Shown here: positions 8,989 to 16,163 of the stretch, piece by piece
Numbering within the stretch: position 1 is the stretch's first letter
How the letters are laid out: the number at the start of each line of letters is the position of its first letter
Assembly (NCBI RefSeq): GCF_001042985.1
Contig: NZ_JYKY01000029.1
Coordinates: forward strand, 1-64,000
Origin: Pseudomonas lundensis
GTDB taxonomy: Bacteria; Pseudomonadota; Gammaproteobacteria; Pseudomonadales; Pseudomonadaceae
Direction: 5' to 3'
DNA length: 64,000 bases
The notes under the pieces: model-generated
The model's input: the letters and a program-made list of their open reading frames with translations, nothing else
The model's database searches: none
Told to the model about the DNA's origin: nothing
Position numbers and translations under genes: made by a program

Positions 8989-9882
8989 ATGACCAGCAGC
9001 CCGGAACACGCGCGCCTGTTACGCCTTGCTACCCGAGCCTCGGTGGCAGTGGCGAGCCTTTTGATCGTGACCAAGGCCATCGCCTGGTGGCTCAGCGGTT
9101 CGGTCAGCATGCTGGCCGGGTTGACCGACTCGTTGCTGGACGGCGTGACGTCGTTTCTCAATCTGTTGGCCGTGCATTACGCCTTGCGCCCTGCCGACGA
9201 TGACCACCGCTACGGCCATGGCAAGGCCGAGTCCCTCGCCGGGATGGCGCAGGCGCTGTTTATTGCCGTAAGCGCCGTGCTGATTGCGTTTCAGGCCATC
9301 GAGCGCCTGAAACACCCCGAGCCCATTGGCGCGCCATGGATCGGCATTGGCGTGATTGTGTTCTCGCTGGTGATGACCGTGGCGCTGCTGGTGTTACAGC
9401 ATCGGGTGGTCAAGGCCACCGGGTCGAACGCGGTGCGCGCCGACTCGCTGCATTACCGCTCCGACCTGTTGCTCAATGGCAGCATTCTGGTGGCGCTGGT
9501 GCTGGCCAGCTTCGGTTGGCCGCAGCTAGACGCGTGGTTTGGCTTGGGGATTGCGGGATACATCCTGTGGAGCGCGATCCAGATCGCACGCCAGAGTTTT
9601 TCCGTGTTGATGGATGAAGAGTTACCGGCTGACGTAAGCCAGAACATGCTGGAACTGGCCTGCAGCGTACCGGGCGTGTTGGGGGCACATGACCTGCGCA
9701 CGCGCATTTCGGGGAATATCTGGTACGTGCAATTGCACCTTGAATTGCCCGGCGAGCTGACGCTCTCGGTGGCTCACGACCTCAGCGACCGCGCCGCCGA
9801 AGCGATTGAGCGCCGTTATCCACAGGCCGAAGTGCTGGTGCACGCCGACCCGCAGGAAGTAGTCAAACACCGGGATCAGTAA
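8989..9882 (+). CDS. fieF: cation diffusion facilitator (FieF/YiiP type)
   Basis: A 297-residue inner-membrane exporter of divalent metals (Zn2+, Fe2+ and similar) driven by proton exchange. Six transmembrane segments are predicted. The transport-site pairs are visible: Asp-x3-Asp in LTDSLLDG (TM2) and His-x3-Asp in LHYRSD (TM5). The loop HRYGHGKAE after TM2 carries the conserved histidines. A cytoplasmic C-terminal domain follows (about 205-290). AAGGAACG precedes the ATG. Its 3' end overlaps the convergent DUF6515 gene by 7 bases. Neighbourhood and family match P. aeruginosa YiiP (PA3963). Exact metal preference cannot be told from sequence. Confidence 0.92.
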   Translation: MTSSPEHARLLRLATRASVAVASLLIVTKAIAWWLSGSVSMLAGLTDSLLDGVTSFLNLLAVHYALRPADDDHRYGHGKAESLAGMAQALFIAVSAVLIAFQAIERLKHPEPIGAPWIGIGVIVFSLVMTVALLVLQHRVVKATGSNAVRADSLHYRSDLLLNGSILVALVLASFGWPQLDAWFGLGIAGYILWSAIQIARQSFSVLMDEELPADVSQNMLELACSVPGVLGAHDLRTRISGNIWYVQLHLELPGELTLSVAHDLSDRAAEAIERRYPQAEVLVHADPQEVVKHRDQ

Positions 9883-10886
9883 GTGACCTGATAACCGCGG
9901 CTGCTCAGGCAGGTGCCCTGCGCCTGACGATAGGTTTGCACCACCGCCGGTGAAGGCGCGTAGGTCACGCTGGCGGGGTTAAAGCCGCTCTGGTCGACGG
10001 CCCAGCGGTAACAGTCGTAGCGATCCTGATCCACTTGCGCAGGTGTCTGGCCATTGGCCGGATAGGCCACCACGTCGTAGCCGTTGCTCAGCGGTTGCGG
10101 CGCGGCCACGGGGATGGGCGCTGGCGGTTGCACCACGATGTAGTCCTGCGTCGCGGGTTGATAAGCGTAATACGCACCGGCGGCGAGAAATAACAGCGAG
10201 CTGCCGATCCACACTTCACGCGCGTAATCGGGCAGATAGCCTATGCGGATCCCGTAGGGCGGCTGCACCACGACATAGCGCGGGCCGTGGGGGCGATACC
10301 AGTAACCGCCGGAGTAGAAATAGTCCTGCCCACGGTAGGGTACTTGCCAATAGCGGTCGGGAAAGCGCTCAACCCTGTAGCCGGGACGATAGCGAGGGCC
10401 CGGCCCCCAACCATTGCCATGCCCGTCCGGCCGCCCCTGCCAATGGTTGTCATCGGGACGCCCGTTATTGAAACCGGGGTTTGGGCCGTAGCCGGGCCGT
10501 GGGCGACCTTGCCACTGGGAATAGTCGCCGGGACGCCGGGGAATATCCTGATAGTGACCCTGACGCGGTGGCTGAGTCTGCTGCACGGAGTCAGGTCGCG
10601 GCTGAATGCTTAATTGATTGCCGGGCGCTGACGGGCGATGTTGCGCCCCGTCGCCCTGAGGACGACTTTGCCATTGGCCACCTTGCGGCTGACCATGGCC
10701 GCCGGGCAGCGGGTTGTAATCGGGGCGCGAGGGGGCGTTCGCGCCTTGACCGTGAGGGCGATGCTCGCCGCCGTCGGGCCGACCTGGCTGAGGATGGCCT
10801 TCACCCCGCTCATCAGCCACCACATGACCGCTGACACCGACACTGAGCAAACTGACGACAGCCAAACGCCAGAGACGCGATTTCAT
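9876..10886 (-). CDS. DUF6515-type secreted or membrane protein, Gly/Pro/Gln-rich
   Basis: A 336-residue protein with an N-terminal signal peptide (MKSRLWRLAVVSLLSVGVSGHVVADE). A long low-complexity stretch rich in Gly, Pro, Gln, Arg and His (about 25-185) follows. Next come a Tyr/Trp/Pro-rich conserved part (YRGQDYFYSGGYWYRP), a hydrophobic segment (SSLLFLAAGAYYAY) and a C-terminal domain with the Tyr/Cys pattern DRYDCYRWA...GTCLSSRGY. The ATG at 10886 has GAGGAA upstream. The architecture fits DUF6515; some relatives are noted as glycine-zipper or YXWGXW-like proteins. Function is unknown; the envelope is the likely location. Confidence 0.75.
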   Translation of the reverse strand: MKSRLWRLAVVSLLSVGVSGHVVADERGEGHPQPGRPDGGEHRPHGQGANAPSRPDYNPLPGGHGQPQGGQWQSRPQGDGAQHRPSAPGNQLSIQPRPDSVQQTQPPRQGHYQDIPRRPGDYSQWQGRPRPGYGPNPGFNNGRPDDNHWQGRPDGHGNGWGPGPRYRPGYRVERFPDRYWQVPYRGQDYFYSGGYWYRPHGPRYVVVQPPYGIRIGYLPDYAREVWIGSSLLFLAAGAYYAYQPATQDYIVVQPPAPIPVAAPQPLSNGYDVVAYPANGQTPAQVDQDRYDCYRWAVDQSGFNPASVTYAPSPAVVQTYRQAQGTCLSSRGYQVTY

Positions 10887-10980
10887 GATGTTCCTCACTG
10901 CAGGTAGGGGCGTAACGATAAGACTGGAAATCCGGGAACCGGTTCGGCGGCAGGTTAGCAGGTCCGGCACTTATTTTTGG

Positions 10981-11022
10981 CCATAAAAAAGGGCGACCCG
11001 TCGGCCGCCCTTTGAATTTTTT
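10981..11022. terminator. strong bidirectional-looking intrinsic terminator
   Basis: AAAGGGCG pairs with CGCCCTTT (8 bp), extended by CC/GG across one A-C mismatch with a CGTC loop (10988-11013). The minus strand continues with six Ts and the plus strand reaches TTTTTT at 11017-11022. No plus-strand gene ends nearby, so the useful direction is leftward, closing a short transcription unit that starts near 11230 and lies ahead of the DUF6515 gene. Confidence 0.75.
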
Positions 11023-11031
11023 CGTCCTGGC

Positions 11032-11226
11032 TCAACACGTGTGGTGTTGGCTCACCTCGCTCCGTCTTCTGGACAGTGCGTAGCCCGGGGGCCGGGGCAA
11101 CCCTGTAGGGTTGGCGGCCGCGGCTGGCCTGATTCGGCGGGCCGCAGTGGACTCTATGTCCGGGCAGTGATTCTGGTGTAAAGCATAGGCCTGTGCAGAC
11201 GGCACACGATTGCGAAGATTGCTCAA
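11032..11226 (-). other. possible leader ORF or small RNA ahead of the DUF6515 gene
   Basis: The 413-base gap between the DUF6515 start (10886) and the Lrp-type gene (11300) contains a 64-codon frame starting with TTG and ending about 18 bases before the strong terminator at 10988-11013. Promoter-to-terminator size would be roughly 240 bases. The predicted peptide is rich in Arg, Ala and His, without a clear run of one regulatory amino acid. It could be an attenuator leader for the downstream gene, a stand-alone small RNA, or a chance frame. Apart from this, the gap should hold the divergent promoters; I see no other gene in it. Confidence 0.35.
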
Positions 11227-11299
11227 TAAAACATTACTTGCGCAATTTTTGACTTAAGGTGGATACTTTCACGCAATAGTTATGACAAAGGGTAACTTC

Positions 11300-11779
11300 G
11301 TGAGCAAACTCGACCGATACGACTTGAGTATTTTGGCGGAATTACAGCGTGATGCACGCATCTCCAATCAGGAACTGGCCGAACGCATTGGGCTCTCGCC
11401 TTCGCCGTGCTCAAGACGGGTCAAGCAACTGGAAGACGATGGCTACATCTCGCGCCAGGTCGCCTTGCTGGACCGTAAAAAGCTGGGGTTGAGCCTGACC
11501 GCCTACGTACTGATCGGCATGGACCGTCATACGCCAGAACGTTTCGAGAATTTCGAATCCGCCATCCGCAGCCTGCCCCAAGTGCTGGAATGCAGCCTGG
11601 TGACCGGGGTTGACGCAGACTATCAGTTGAAAATCGTGGTGCCGGACATGGACCACTATCAACAGCTGTTACTGGGCCATCTGACCCGGATCGAGGGCGT
11701 GACCAGCGTGCGTTCGAGCTTTGTGCTCAATCAGGTGCTCAACAGCACCGAGTTGCCGCTCACGCACTTGCGAACGTAA
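11300..11779 (+). CDS. Lrp/AsnC-family transcriptional regulator
   Basis: A 159-residue regulator with the typical N-terminal helix-turn-helix (LDRYDLSILAELQRDARISNQELAERIGLSPSPCSRRVKQLE), followed by a RAM effector-binding domain (about 65-145). The GTG at 11300 is preferred because AAAGGG lies about 7 bases upstream and family proteins begin close to LDxxD; the ATG six codons earlier has no ribosome-binding site. It is close to E. coli Lrp over the HTH but is one of several Lrp-like proteins in Pseudomonas; the neighbour-conserved counterpart is PA3965. Ligand (probably an amino acid) and targets are unknown. Confidence 0.88.
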   Translation: MSKLDRYDLSILAELQRDARISNQELAERIGLSPSPCSRRVKQLEDDGYISRQVALLDRKKLGLSLTAYVLIGMDRHTPERFENFESAIRSLPQVLECSLVTGVDADYQLKIVVPDMDHYQQLLLGHLTRIEGVTSVRSSFVLNQVLNSTELPLTHLRT

Positions 11780-11867
11780 GCCGCCACCGGCTACGGGTCA
11801 CTACCCGCCGCGGGCATTGGCGTATACTCGCCCGGCTTTTCACCCCCGATGACGCTGGAGAACACTG

Positions 11868-12077
11868 ATGGATCCTGCCGTATTTGAAGAGTGGATGATG
11901 ACGATTCTGGTCAGCATCCTGATCATGTTCATGGCTTTTATCGTCTGGGATCTGGCGAAGAAGTCCAAGGCCGGGCGTTTCGGCTCGTTTATCCTGTTTT
12001 TCGTGCTGGGGCTGGGTGTGGCCGCGTTCATCATCAAAAGCGTGGTGATCGGCTTGATTGAGTCTGGCGCGCTATAG
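11868..12077 (+). CDS. DUF2788 small membrane protein
   Basis: A 69-residue protein with two predicted transmembrane helices (about 9-29 and 39-62) separated by a short basic loop (KKSKAGRFG). GGAG lies 8 bases before the ATG. It matches the DUF2788 family, found mainly in Pseudomonas and relatives, for which no function is known. Its stop overlaps the convergent rluE gene by 6 bases. Confidence 0.82.
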   Translation: MDPAVFEEWMMTILVSILIMFMAFIVWDLAKKSKAGRFGSFILFFVLGLGVAAFIIKSVVIGLIESGAL

Positions 12078-12713
12078 CCGCGCCGGCACTTCCCTGTACT
12101 GCCCCTGCTCCAGGCCCTCGATGCTCCAGTCGCCAATGCGCACACGCACCAGCCGCAACGTCGGTAAACCGACAGCGGCGGTCATGCGCCTGACCTGACG
12201 GTTACGCCCTTCGCGAATCACCAGTTCCAGCCAGGCCGTGGGCACGCTTTTGCGAAAGCGCACCGGCGGGTTACGCGGCCATAGCTGCGGCTCTTCAAGC
12301 GCCCGCGCCTCGGCGGGCAGCGTTTTGCCGTCGTTGAGCACCACACCCTCGCGCAGCTGTTGCAATTGCTCCGGGGTGGGCTCGCCTTCTACTTGCACCC
12401 AATAGGTCTTGGGCAGTTTGTGTTTCGGGTCCGCGATCCGCGCTTGCAACTGGCCATCATTGGTCAGCAGCAGCAACCCTTCACTGTCCCGGTCCAACCT
12501 TCCGGCCGGGTAAATGCCGGGGATGGGGATAAAATCCTTGAGCGTCGCCCGCCCGCCTTCGTCGCTGAATTGAGTCAGTACATCAAACGGTTTGTTGAAC
12601 AGGTACAGCTTGGGCTCAGCAGGTGGTGCCTTGGCCACGCGACGACTGGCGGTGTGGGGTTGAGGGCTTTTAGACGCCGGACGGCGTGGGGCGGGACGAG
12701 CAGGACGGGACAT
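12072..12713 (-). CDS. rluE: 23S rRNA pseudouridine synthase E
   Basis: A 213-residue RsuA/RluE-type pseudouridine synthase. The catalytic motif GRLDRDSEGLLLLTNDG contains the nucleophilic Asp. LPKTYWVQVEG and the RNA-binding tail motif REGRNRQVRRMTAAVG are both present. The N-terminal S4 domain of RsuA is absent; instead there is a basic, Pro-rich extension of about 32 residues, as in RluE. In E. coli the enzyme modifies U2457 of 23S rRNA in the peptidyl-transferase region. Confidence 0.88.
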   Translation of the reverse strand: MSRPARPAPRRPASKSPQPHTASRRVAKAPPAEPKLYLFNKPFDVLTQFSDEGGRATLKDFIPIPGIYPAGRLDRDSEGLLLLTNDGQLQARIADPKHKLPKTYWVQVEGEPTPEQLQQLREGVVLNDGKTLPAEARALEEPQLWPRNPPVRFRKSVPTAWLELVIREGRNRQVRRMTAAVGLPTLRLVRVRIGDWSIEGLEQGQYREVPARL

Positions 12714-12793
12714 GGCACACCGGACATCTAGCGATCAGGGCGGGCAATGCTAGGGGCTGTTCCCGTTTCATTGCAAGCCGCGTCGCTGAATCA

Positions 12794-12870
12794 CATTTAG
12801 CCAGGCAAGGCGCAGCGCGAAGGGAATGGGGGTTCCCTTCTCAAGCTCTGCAACGCAGCCTGGCTAAATG
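12794..12870. repeat. 77-bp inverted-repeat element between rluE and amn
   Basis: CATTTAGCCAGG at 12794-12805 is perfectly inverted at 12859-12870. The interior holds a second inverted pair, AAGGGAA and TTCCCTT, around a GGGGG-containing loop, with imperfect pairing between. The structure would fold into one long hairpin. It sits just after the amn stop in an otherwise empty 168-base gap. It may work as a terminator-like structure, but its form suggests a small non-autonomous repeat (MITE-like) dispersed in the genome. Confidence 0.6.
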
Positions 12871-12881
12871 ACCATCACCAA

Positions 12882-14345
12882 TCAACGGAACGGCGGTTCG
12901 TCGAAGCTGCGCAATTTGCGCGAATGCAACGAGTGCAACTGATTGCGCATCAAGTCCACGGCGGCAATGCCGATCTTCAAATGCTGGCTGACCGCGCGCT
13001 CATAAAACGCGTTGGCCGAACCGGGCAATTTGATTTCACTGTGCAGCGGTTTGTCCGAGACGCACAGCAGCGTGCCATACGGTACACGCAAGCGATAACC
13101 TTGCGCGGCGATGGTGCCGCTTTCCATGTCCACGGCCACGGCGCGAGACAGGTTAATCAGTGGACGTTCCTGCGCCCAGCGCAACTCCCAGTTACGGTCG
13201 TCGTAGGTCAGCACAGTGCCGGTGCGCAGACGCTTTTTCAGCTCATCGCCATGCTCGCCCGTGACCTGCGCCGCCGCTTCTTGAAGCGCCAGCTGCACCT
13301 CGGCCAGGGCCGGGATCGGAATGTTCGGCGGCACCACACGATCAAGAATGCCGTCGCGGCGCATGTAGGCGTGGGCCAGCACGTAGTCGCCAATGGTTTG
13401 CGACTGACGCAGGCCGCCGCAGTGGCCGATCATCAACCAGCAGTGCGGACGCAGCACCGCCAAATGGTCGGTGATGTTTTTCGCATTCGACGGGCCAACC
13501 CCGATGTTCACCAGCGTCACGCCATGGCCATCGCTGGCTTGCAGGTGATACGCCGGCATTTGGTAGCGGTGCCACACCACACCTGCCGCAATGGCTTGCG
13601 CTTCGCCGTAGTCCATGGATTTTTCGATCAGCACATTACCCGGCAGCACCATGCGCACAAAGCGCGGGTTATCGCGCAGTTGTTCGAGGCCGTGGAGGAT
13701 GAACTGGTCGACATAACGGTGGTAGTTGGTCAGCAGGATCCACGGCTGCACATGGCGCCAGTCGCTGCCGGTGTAATGCACTAGCCGCCGCAGCGAGAAA
13801 TCGACGCGGGCGGCATCAAACAGCGCCAGCGGCAGCGGGTCGGTGTTTTCCCAGTCGTACAGGCCATCCGCGATGCCATCCGTGGCAGCCGACAGGTCGG
13901 TGCTCGGGAATACCCGCGCCAGCGCAGCGGCCGTCACGCCGGAGCCCGCGAGTTCGTCGCCCTGCTCCACCACGTACGGGTAAGGAATGTTTTGCTGGCT
14001 GACGCCGACCTCGACGTCAACGGTGAAGTCGCGCATCAGCGGCACCAGCTGTTCCAACAAATAATTACGGAACGCGGCGGGATGGGTGACGGTGACGCTG
14101 TACGTGCCGGGCAGTTGCACCTTGGCATAGGCGCGGGTGATAACGGGCACTTCGCCATGAAAGCGGTAGGTCAACCGCAGTTCCGGGTAGCGGAACAGGG
14201 CGCGCTCTTGCGCAGACGGCTCGATGCGGTCTTTGAGATAACGCTTGAGTGCCTGGCTTAACGCCGTGGTTGCGCGCTCATGCAAGGCTGCGAGGCGGTC
14301 GACAGCCTCTTCAGCGGTGGGGACGACAATAAAAGCTTCAGTCAC
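12882..14345 (-). CDS. amn: AMP nucleosidase
   Basis: A 487-residue enzyme that splits AMP into adenine and ribose 5-phosphate, helping control adenylate pools. The N-terminal substrate-recognition domain (about 1-170) is followed by a nucleoside-phosphorylase-like catalytic domain with VNIGVGPSNAKNITDHLAVLRP and MIGHCGGLR. The end pattern AVDMESGTIAAQGYR contains the Glu/Asp typical of the active site. The start is set at the GTG 14345, because AGGA sits about 8 bases upstream; an ATG three codons earlier would overlap that site. Length equals that of E. coli Amn (484). Confidence 0.92.
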   Translation of the reverse strand: MTEAFIVVPTAEEAVDRLAALHERATTALSQALKRYLKDRIEPSAQERALFRYPELRLTYRFHGEVPVITRAYAKVQLPGTYSVTVTHPAAFRNYLLEQLVPLMRDFTVDVEVGVSQQNIPYPYVVEQGDELAGSGVTAAALARVFPSTDLSAATDGIADGLYDWENTDPLPLALFDAARVDFSLRRLVHYTGSDWRHVQPWILLTNYHRYVDQFILHGLEQLRDNPRFVRMVLPGNVLIEKSMDYGEAQAIAAGVVWHRYQMPAYHLQASDGHGVTLVNIGVGPSNAKNITDHLAVLRPHCWLMIGHCGGLRQSQTIGDYVLAHAYMRRDGILDRVVPPNIPIPALAEVQLALQEAAAQVTGEHGDELKKRLRTGTVLTYDDRNWELRWAQERPLINLSRAVAVDMESGTIAAQGYRLRVPYGTLLCVSDKPLHSEIKLPGSANAFYERAVSQHLKIGIAAVDLMRNQLHSLHSRKLRSFDEPPFR

Positions 14346-14438
14346 GATGAGCATCCTGTCTTCTGAACGGGCAGGCCGTTATCTTGCCTGCATCGCTGAG
14401 CAAAACACAGCCCGTTACAGGTCGCGGTGGCCGACCAA

Positions 14439-16088
14439 TCAGCCCACGGACGGCGTTGAGCGCGCCACGATGGCCGCGACGTTCAAGCCGCGCGGCAAAG
14501 CGCCATAGGTTCGCGCGCTGCCGTGCAGGCGGCTGGCGATAAAGGCGTCACTCACGTCGCTGTTACCGGCTTGGAGCAGTAATGTCGCCTGTAACCCCAA
14601 CGCGATGTCTTCGGTCAGTTGCCGGGCGCGGTATTGAATGTCGTCGGTGTCCTTGAACGCGGTTTTGAGCTGCGCGATGTGCTGCGCCAGTCGCCGGTCG
14701 CCATGCCCGTCCCCCAGTTCCATGAACAACGCGTCCAGCACACCCGGCTCTTTGGACAAGGCGCGCAACACGTCCAGGCACTGCACGTTGCCCGAACCCT
14801 CCCACGTTGAGTTGACCGGGGCTTCGCGGTACAGACGCGGCAAGATGCTGTCTTCGACATACCCCGCACCGCCCATACACTCAGCGGCTTCATTGATCAT
14901 CGCGGGCGCCCGTTTGCAGATCCAGTACTTGCCCACGGCAGTCACCAGGCGCGAGAACTTCGCCTGCTGCGGGTCGTGCGGATGATCCAGTGCCTGCCCC
15001 ATGCGCAAACTCAAAGCCAGCGCCGCTTCGCTTTCCAGCGCCAGGTCCGCCAGCACGTTTTGCATCAACGGCTGCTCTGCCAGCACCCGGCCGCCCACGG
15101 TGCGGTGCGCACAATGATGGCTGGCCTGGGTCAATGCCTGACGCATCAAGGCGCTGGAACCCACCATGCAGTCAAACCGGGTCATGGCCACCATCTCGAT
15201 GATGGTCGGGACGCCGCGCCCTTCTTCGCCCAGCATCCATGCCAGCGCCCCGCGAAATTCAACTTCGCTGGAGGCATTGGAGCTGTTGCCGAGCTTGTTT
15301 TTCAGGCGCTGGATGTAAAACGCGTTGCGGGTGCCGTCCGGGCGGTGGCGCGGCAGCAAAAAGCAACTCAGGCCCTTGTCGGTTTGCGCCAGCGTCAGGA
15401 AGCCATCGCACATGGGTGCCGAGCAAAACCATTTATGGCCCAGCAGCTCATAGGCCTGGCCCGGCCCCGGCGCCCCCACCGGGTAAGCACGGGTCGTATT
15501 GGCGCGGACATCGGTGCCGCCCTGTTTCTCGGTCATGGCCATGCCCAGCGTCACACCGGCCTTCTGGCTGATGTCGACGTTGCGCGGGTCGTAGTGGGTC
15601 GCGAGCACTTTGGGCAGCCAGATCTGCGCCACATCCGGCTGCAAACGCAGCGCGGGGACGCTGGCAAAGGTCATGGTCAGCGGGCAACCACTGCCGGCTT
15701 CAGCCTGGGTATGCAGGTACGTCATGCACGCCCGGGCCACGTGGGCACCAGGGCGCGGGTCCGTCCAGGGCAACGACGGCAAGCCGTGTTCAATCGCCGT
15801 GCGCATCAGCTCGTGATACGCGGGATGAAATTCCACCAGATCGATCCGATGACCAAAACGGTCATGGCTGACAAACACGGGTTTGTTTTCGTTGGCCAGA
15901 AAGCCCGCGGCCATCAACGGCCCACCGGCCAGGGCGCCGTATTCGTCGATGCGCGACTGCGCCCAACCGGCGCCAAAGCGCTGCCCCCACGCTTGCAGCG
16001 GCAGGTCGATGCGGTACAGGTTAACGCCGTCCAGGGAGGGCGGCTGGTTGGTGACTTCGTGGGTTTCTGCGTACTGATGCAAATTCAT
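14439..16088 (-). CDS. aidB: AidB-like acyl-CoA dehydrogenase
   Basis: A 549-residue flavoprotein of the acyl-CoA dehydrogenase superfamily. Recognisable parts are MTFASVPALR, the FAD-domain run GMAMTEKQGGTDVRANTT, GHKWFCSAP and the C-terminal MNEAAECMGGAGYVEDSILPRLYREAPVNSTWEGSGNV, which includes the family glutamate region. Length and the N-terminal segment fit the AidB group. In E. coli AidB belongs to the adaptive response to alkylating agents and binds DNA; whether this one does so is not visible. The plain annotation would be acyl-CoA dehydrogenase (counterpart of PA3972). It lies between amn and ladS with short gaps. Confidence 0.85.
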   Translation of the reverse strand: MNLHQYAETHEVTNQPPSLDGVNLYRIDLPLQAWGQRFGAGWAQSRIDEYGALAGGPLMAAGFLANENKPVFVSHDRFGHRIDLVEFHPAYHELMRTAIEHGLPSLPWTDPRPGAHVARACMTYLHTQAEAGSGCPLTMTFASVPALRLQPDVAQIWLPKVLATHYDPRNVDISQKAGVTLGMAMTEKQGGTDVRANTTRAYPVGAPGPGQAYELLGHKWFCSAPMCDGFLTLAQTDKGLSCFLLPRHRPDGTRNAFYIQRLKNKLGNSSNASSEVEFRGALAWMLGEEGRGVPTIIEMVAMTRFDCMVGSSALMRQALTQASHHCAHRTVGGRVLAEQPLMQNVLADLALESEAALALSLRMGQALDHPHDPQQAKFSRLVTAVGKYWICKRAPAMINEAAECMGGAGYVEDSILPRLYREAPVNSTWEGSGNVQCLDVLRALSKEPGVLDALFMELGDGHGDRRLAQHIAQLKTAFKDTDDIQYRARQLTEDIALGLQATLLLQAGNSDVSDAFIASRLHGSARTYGALPRGLNVAAIVARSTPSVG

Positions 16089-16163
16089 TGCGCGGGCTCC
16101 TGGGAATCAGGCCAATGGAGCCAGTGAAGCACGCATTGCCACCTTCACAAGTGGCATAAGCGC

